Of a stretch of 64,000 nucleotides of DNA, positions 58,411 to 64,000 are shown piece after piece; positions within the stretch are counted from its first letter, which is position 1, and each line of letters begins with the position of its first letter. Under the pieces are notes generated by a model. That model saw only the letters and a list, made by a program, of their open reading frames with translations, did no database searches and had not been told where the DNA came from. The position numbers were made by a program, and so were the translations under genes. Source of the DNA: Apoda limacodes (lineage: Eukaryota; Arthropoda; Insecta; Lepidoptera; Limacodidae); NCBI GenBank assembly GCA_946406115.1, contig OX291553.1:2919001-2983000 (forward strand), in the 5' to 3' direction.

Positions 58411-61400
58411 GGCGTAAATAGGGTTGCCAGGCGTCCGGATAAAGCCGGACACAGTCAGGCTTTTTGATTGCGTGTTAGGCAAAATTAGACGGTGTCCGGC
58501 CTGTCCAGCTTTTGTTAGGCTTTTTAAATTTAATCATTTTATTAAAATAAATATTCAATTATTACATAAATATTGAAACAAATAAAGTTTAAGAAGATTT
58601 TATGGTAAATAAACGTTTTGTTTTAATATTGTTTTTTTAATTGCAAATTGTAATAGTAGAGTAGTAAGTCATTTAAATTCAAATTCAGATTAAAATTCAT
58701 ATATTTGCTACAGTACAGGTACAAAATGGTCTTAATGTATCGTGATTCCTCACAATACCCTACCTTTGCAAGGCATCCAAATGTTATTTATAATAAACAA
58801 GCAAAAAATTGTAATAAAAACTAAATTAATTTAAATTCACAGATTTATGTGTGTCTATCAACCAGAAATCTCAGTATCCACCTTAATGACGACTTTGGTT
58901 TGCAGTGACTGATGTCTTTTTCAGCTAGGTGCCGTTTTTTTTGTTGTTTTGGTCAACCAACTAATTAATTTTATATATATTATTAATATTAATTTAATTA
59001 TGGAACGTTACAAAAAAAAACGAATCTCCAATTCGTGAAAAATTTTAAAGGCAACTTCAACGCATTGCTTGCAAACGAAAAATATCTAAAAGTGGATACC
59101 CAAGTTTCTGGCTGATAGTACATATATAATAATTAATATCAACCAGAGCAGTTGCAGTATCTTTATCAATTATGTGACCTATAAGTTGCAAATATTACTC
59201 AAATAAATATGTCTAGTAATTTAAATATTTTTCATTTTAAAAAATCGTTGACATTGTAATAAGTTTTATTAACTAACAACACATGTTATTGGCCAAGCTC
59301 GTAATTCATTAAGGTAACTTATTATATAATTTCGGTTCCATACAAAATATGCGTTGCTCCATTAGTGTTGTATGACATAGAATTACACTGAGTACATTGC
59401 CGTTACGCGTATGGCAAATTTACTTAAATTTGTACGTACGAACACAGCAATTAAAAAAAAATACGGACACGGTAATGTTAGTATAGAACGACTTTAAAAC
59501 TATAATTTATAGCTATCTCTAGTTTTTAAACCACAGACAGCTCAAAAACCAAAGATTACTTTTACGTCTAGGCACCGTGTCTGATATAACATCAAACGGA
59601 GTGTTGCGAGCCATTTTCCTATCAATGTGTGTGTAAATCAGCTAATATGACATTTTACATCTGTGTGCGTAATTTTGGTGTAACCAACCTTAAAGTGATT
59701 ACCCCGAATTGGGGAGTTCTTACTTTTATTTAGTACTACAATTTATTTTCACTTTCGATGACCCCTGTGGAGACACATTATTTTGAGGTAGAACGTTAGT
59801 CTTTAATACGAAGGTTTCTACCTTCTTCTAATAATCTTTTGACCATAGCCATGTAATGCATGTTAAATCCTTAAAGTATGTTCCAAATATTATATACTGT
59901 AGTGCCAAAATATAGATGGGTGTACAAAATAAAATTCGTTCTTCTCTGCCATGGCATCAGTGCGCGCCGTGTTCGTTATTCATAGGTCCCGCCATGTGAC
60001 AACAGCCGTGTTTTGTTGATAAGATTTTTTTTAGCATAGAAAGCTATCGCATCACAGAGCCATTGAAATCGTTCTGTTCACTATTTTTAAAGATAATCCA
60101 CTGTTAAACCTCCTGAGCATGTGCAACCAATGCGTTAAATGAAACTGTAAGTGCCGCCAAATTTAACATAGAGCGCATTCATTTTTAGTCAACAGTTAAT
60201 GTGTGGAAGTGGAATGCGTGCGTAGAGATTTTGTTAAAATATCGTTAGAGCAGCCCGCAGGAATCAGATCACAATGCTATTGTATAAATTTGAACAATTT
60301 TCTCAATTAACATTTACTATGAATCTTATACTAGTCAGTTTTGTATGCTACATTGTCATCTAATTACCACCGGTACTACGGCGCCTGTTCTAAAAAGCCC
60401 TCTTAAATTTTTAGTTTTTGCTTTTATATTTTTATTATTGGGAAATCCGCATACGTAACAAAGCTCTGTAAAGGTTAGCACCCTTCGGGTAGCGAAACAA
60501 TCAGGGAGTTAAATTAATAAACTATAAAGTATTTTAATCTCAATTTACATAGTAAATATAAAGATTATATATAATATATTATTTAAAAATAATCAATAAA
60601 ATTAAAAGATTTTAGTATAACATTTTATTAGTTATCCAAAAGAAAATGAAACAAAAATCATTACAAGTACATTAAATAAATAACTTATATAACTGATTGT
60701 CTCAGAATATTACAAAAACCATGCATATTACACTCGCCCTATAATTTTACGGACCCAATGGCGCGTGTCCGTACACCATCTTGCTAATAAAGTACCTATT
60801 AGGTAACTAAAGTTGAAATTTTATATAAAGAGTCCAAAACGTGACGTTAACGTCACAGTTCGTTGTAAAGAAAAGATATTTTATCAAATTATTTATGTAT
60901 TTAAGATACAGTCATTAATTAATTTCATAGTTCATAAAATACATGATAAGTAGGTACTACTTTTTCTATTGATATTTAAATCTAACTGTTTGATTTTTTT
61001 TATTGCAGAGTTCCGGCGTAAAGATTTATGTTCTATAGATACAATGTGTCACAGGAGTCATCAATACATAAATACTATATCAACCTGAAATAGTGTAATG
61101 TATGTAAGTGACGGTAGGTGAAAAATATGTATTGTCGTTTCAGTATTCGCCTTACTTAACTTGGGATGGGAAATTAAGGTACCTACAGACCTGGCAGCAC
61201 AGACAGAAAAATATTTGTTGTTTGTTTTACGAATAATTATTTTGAAAACTTAGTTTGTATCTCAAATATAGCAAGCAGATTAGTGTAATAACTTGTGAAC
61301 AGTGATTTTTTATCGTCAACCTTTTTTTGCCAATAGTTAACACGATTATATTGCACAAATCGTCATTTTTATTACTTTACGCGGGAGCATTGTTCGCGTC

Positions 61401-62055
61401 GACGCACTGATTACGTATGATGTCGTGAGACGGCAAGTACCTTAAAATTCAGGTACTAAAATCGGCTCGTATTGTGTGCCCGAACACGGTATCTAGACGT
61501 ATAAGTAATATTTGTCAAAAACATTTCTTTTGCGCTCTAAATACATTCAATTTATTTGTTGAGATTTGTCAGGAAATCAGTCCATAGCGTAGTGTCGACG
61601 TCACATAGTCATTATACGCTGTTAAGACCGTTTTTTTAAGTAACTGTAAGAAATAAATGCTAATTAAAAGAAAGGCTGATTCCTTTTTGTTATTTCATTA
61701 CTTAATATCATTTTATGGCTTTAATTTTTTTTTGTTTTAATTTGTTTTTCATTGCAAATTGCAATATTAGTTACTGCTAAATACTATTGCAATTATTGAA
61801 ATTAATATTGTAATCAATAATAAATGATTAATAATAAAGAAGACTGATTCGTTCAATTTTAATGTTGTTCCATTAGAATTTAAGAAGATTTTATGGCAAA
61901 TTATAAAAGAACCTTGTTTTACTTTGAAAAAATAATTTCGTGTTACACTAGGACTAAAAAATTAATGATGTCCGCCCTCTTTACCCAAATGTCCGGCTAA
62001 ACTGACTGGTCTGTCCGGCTTTTCGGTTTTAAGACCTGGCAACCCTAGGCCTAAA
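58411..62055. mobile_element. hAT-like non-autonomous element with 8-bp target duplication
   Basis: The terminal inverted repeat TAGGGTTGCCAGG is identical for 13 bases at 58419 and, inverted, at 62047. Subterminal GCCGGACA words occur at both ends. Flanks GGCGTAAA (58411-58418) and GGCCTAAA (62048-62055) form an 8-bp target duplication with one mismatch, as expected for hAT elements. The 3.6-kb interior has no frame of 60 codons, so no transposase survives. Direct subterminal repeats (TTTAAGAAGATTTTATGG near 58588 and 61879; TTGCAAATTG near 58641 and 61753) support a single unit. Inside, GTGACGTTAACGTCAC (60841-60856) is a perfect palindrome. Confidence 0.75.
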
Positions 62056-62820
62056 ACTCTTTAACCCTAGAGTGCTCGCGCTATGAACATTTTGCCGCCC
62101 GGGGCGAAAAAACTATGATTTCTTGAACACAGTACATTTGTCAAGGTCAACCACCCTAGTAGCTGCCCCCTTGTTCCTCACCTCTTTTGAAATCCGGAGT
62201 AATTTAGGGCGTGTGTGAATGAGAAGGCAAAGGTTGTTGTCGCTGTATCATGTTGGTGTCAAATTGCTCACTGTGCGACTCACGTGTGTCTAGTGTTTTT
62301 ATGTTTTTATGAAATATTATTAGTTTAATTGCGTTTAATGTAGTTTTGATGTAAGTATCGTAATAGTATGAATATACAAATATACAAAGAAAAAAGTGTG
62401 CAATAGATTTGCAACGAACATTGTATGTCCATATACCACGACTGTTTTGCTAAAATACATGTTGATGATAATGAAAACGTTTAATTTTGTCAAATAGTTT
62501 AGTTTTTCATTTTTATGTCAGTTTAAGCAAATACATTGTTGAAATTTAACAATTTTACCACAGATTTCTCAAAATTCTTACATGGAGTGTAAAACTATAA
62601 TAAATACTTGTTTTATTTATAGATTATGATTTATTTTATTATTGAAAATTAATTCCAAATTTATTTTCCTATCATTTAATTACAAAAACTCATGTTAAGT
62701 AAAGGCGGCAAAATACTCCCCACTTCCCCACGAGATCACTCGCGTTTCACGGAAAGGCGCGACTACTCTAGGATTAATTATACTACTGAAGTTGCTATAG
62801 CAAGCTGTAGTTTGTTCATG
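62056..62820. other. Intergenic DNA
   Basis: No gene is seen. The inverted word CGCCCTAAATT occurs in both flanks of the hAT-like element (58392 and, reversed, about 62200), suggesting the target was itself a repeat. Confidence 0.35.
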
Positions 62821-62824
62821 CTCG

Positions 62825-62990
62825 GTTATAGATATTCCCGCGGGAACTTTAAAATTTTTCGGCGTAAAAAGTTGCCTATGTATTAATCCAGGGTGTCAGC
62901 TACCTCCATACCAACTTTCATCAAAATTGGTCCAGCCGTTTGAGTGAGAAGATGTAACAAATATACACATTTCATAAATCATAAACTCAC
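62825..62990. repeat. Lepidopteran dispersed repeat fragment
   Basis: It reads ATATTCCCGCGGGAACTTTA, TTTTCGGCGTAAAAAGTTGC, CATACCAACTTTCATCAAAA and GGTCCAGCCGTTTGAGTGAG, the typical wording of a highly repeated lepidopteran element. A 64-codon frame across its start is a by-product. Confidence 0.65.
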
Positions 62991-63420
62991 AATTAAATAT
63001 TTTGTAAGTTAAAGTTAGGTATTATATAAGAATAACAAATTGTGAAATTTATAAAGTTTAACATTGATATACCAGAATTATTAAATACTTAGCTCTTATT
63101 TCTTTCTTAATTTTTATAAATGTCAAATGGTAAATTTTATCAAATATAGTATGAATATATGAAGTATGAAATTAATTGAATTAATTATAAATCTACTGCA
63201 CAACTTTCTTAGGTAAATTGGATGTAACACTAACATAATATTGTTAAATTATTTACTATAAATAACTTATTTTGACAAATTTTTTAAACAAATTATATGT
63301 TGCTAAAGAATTTTACATTTTGTTTCGTAGTTTAGATAATTTAAACAACTAACTATGTATTTATAAATTAATGTGATACATTTTTACTATTCAACTTCAT
63401 TTTCCTAATTTAAATACAAA
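62991..63420. other. Very AT-rich intergenic DNA
   Basis: Nothing beyond low-complexity A/T sequence is seen. Confidence 0.5.
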
Positions 63421-63545
63421 ATTGTAGAGCGGTTCACATTCACCTAGCTCTAAAATTTCATGAGAATCATCGAAAAGCGCCTAATAATAAGGATGTGACA
63501 TAGCCATAGACAGGACGAAACTATAGAGGTTCCGTTTTTGCCATT
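63421..63545. repeat. Degenerate GGGTTCCGT-family fragment
   Basis: GCGGTTCACATTCACCTAGC, ATGTGACATAGCCATAGACA and AGAGGTTCCGTTTTTGCCAT correspond to the end of the repeat at 3790-4440. Confidence 0.6.
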
Positions 63546-64000
63546 TGTCCAAGAAATCCTATTATAGAAAATGCCTCGATCAATCGCTAGGTAGGTACAA
63601 TCGCACATATCGGTTAGATTCATATTCACGTGTCGCACGAACGACAACAGTAGGTACTTCTAATATCTAACGGCTAACCTGTCTCAGTTCAACGATTTTC
63701 TTTATTATAATAAGCAATAACCATCTAACTAGACTTTTAAATAGACTGTTCCTCCCGTCTCACCATTACTTGCACGTAATCTGTCACAAATAATGGCGGT
63801 TGCGCGTCGCCATTTTGTGAAAACTACCTATTAAGAGCGACTATTACTATTACAAGTTCTACCGCGCGTCATTCCTCCACGTTCTGAAGTGCTTACTTTA
63901 TTTCTCACTAGTAACAGAGTATATAACCACTTTTGACGATCGATAAGAAAATTTATTACAATGTTTTCTCTTCTTCACTAGTTGGCTCTGTCCATTAATT
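63546..64000. other. Intergenic DNA with a GCCAT inverted repeat
   Basis: At 63786-63818 ACAAATAATGGCG and CGCCATTTTGT face each other across GTTGCGCGT. CGCCATTTT resembles the Pho/YY1 core used in insect Polycomb response elements. No gene is seen before the window end. Confidence 0.3.

Noticed and set aside
1..64000. CRISPR array or bacterial operon
   Set aside because: The tandem arrays lack spacers, and the LINEs, SINEs and AT-rich non-coding DNA show an insect nuclear genome.

Overview
The window looks like lepidopteran (moth or butterfly) nuclear DNA, and it is almost entirely non-coding. I infer this from an AT-rich background full of dispersed repeats whose end motifs are typical of Lepidoptera: the terminal TATAATATTAGTATGGA, the TTTCCTTACGATGTTTTTC block, the GGACGGACAGACAG / AGGGTTCCGTTTT family, tRNA-headed SINEs, and a BS-like LINE ending in CTTACCATC-GGCGG before a poly(A) tail. 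I see no recognisable host gene body. The one stretch that behaves like a host exon is on the minus strand at 30790-30981: an ATG in good context, 64 codons with a signal-anchor-like segment, then a GTGAGT donor. I cannot assign it to a family.

Layout. 0-5 kb: a SINE head cut by the window edge, a 20-copy 33-bp minisatellite, a 5S rRNA-derived sequence and several dispersed repeats. 5.7-6.4 kb: a broken Jockey-type reverse transcriptase on the minus strand. 7.1-8.3 kb: a foldback element with about 330-bp arms. 11.3-12.6 kb: a candidate DNA element with CCCAACTA termini. 14.35 kb: a second 5S-derived copy. 18.8-19.3 kb: repeats carrying GTCAGCTG. 20.4-22.0 kb: a 5'-truncated LINE with an uninterrupted RT reading frame and a 23-A tail. 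22.7-24.4 kb: a 43-bp minisatellite, a SINE and an inverted-repeat element. 35.2-37.0 kb: a decayed minus-strand copy of the 20 kb LINE. 43-48.4 kb: E-box inverted repeats, copies of a 160-bp palindromic element (another copy lies at 51.8 kb) and a second foldback element. 53.2-62.05 kb: a dense transposon cluster, made of a 30-bp minisatellite fused to an RT fragment, a minus-strand LINE split around a third copy of the 20 kb LINE, and a 3.6-kb hAT-like element with matching termini and an 8-bp target duplication.

The elements do not form a pathway; the window records successive insertions. The most informative points are the dated nesting in 54-62 kb, a multi-copy family of near-perfect palindromes (46.6, 46.9 and 51.8 kb), three long inverted-repeat elements, the 5S-derived family, the two minisatellites with higher-order periodicity, and the lone candidate exon. 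GC-rich, ORF-free islands near 6.8, 9.1, 14.7, 39.0 and 42.35 kb are possible regulatory sequence, but that is inference only.
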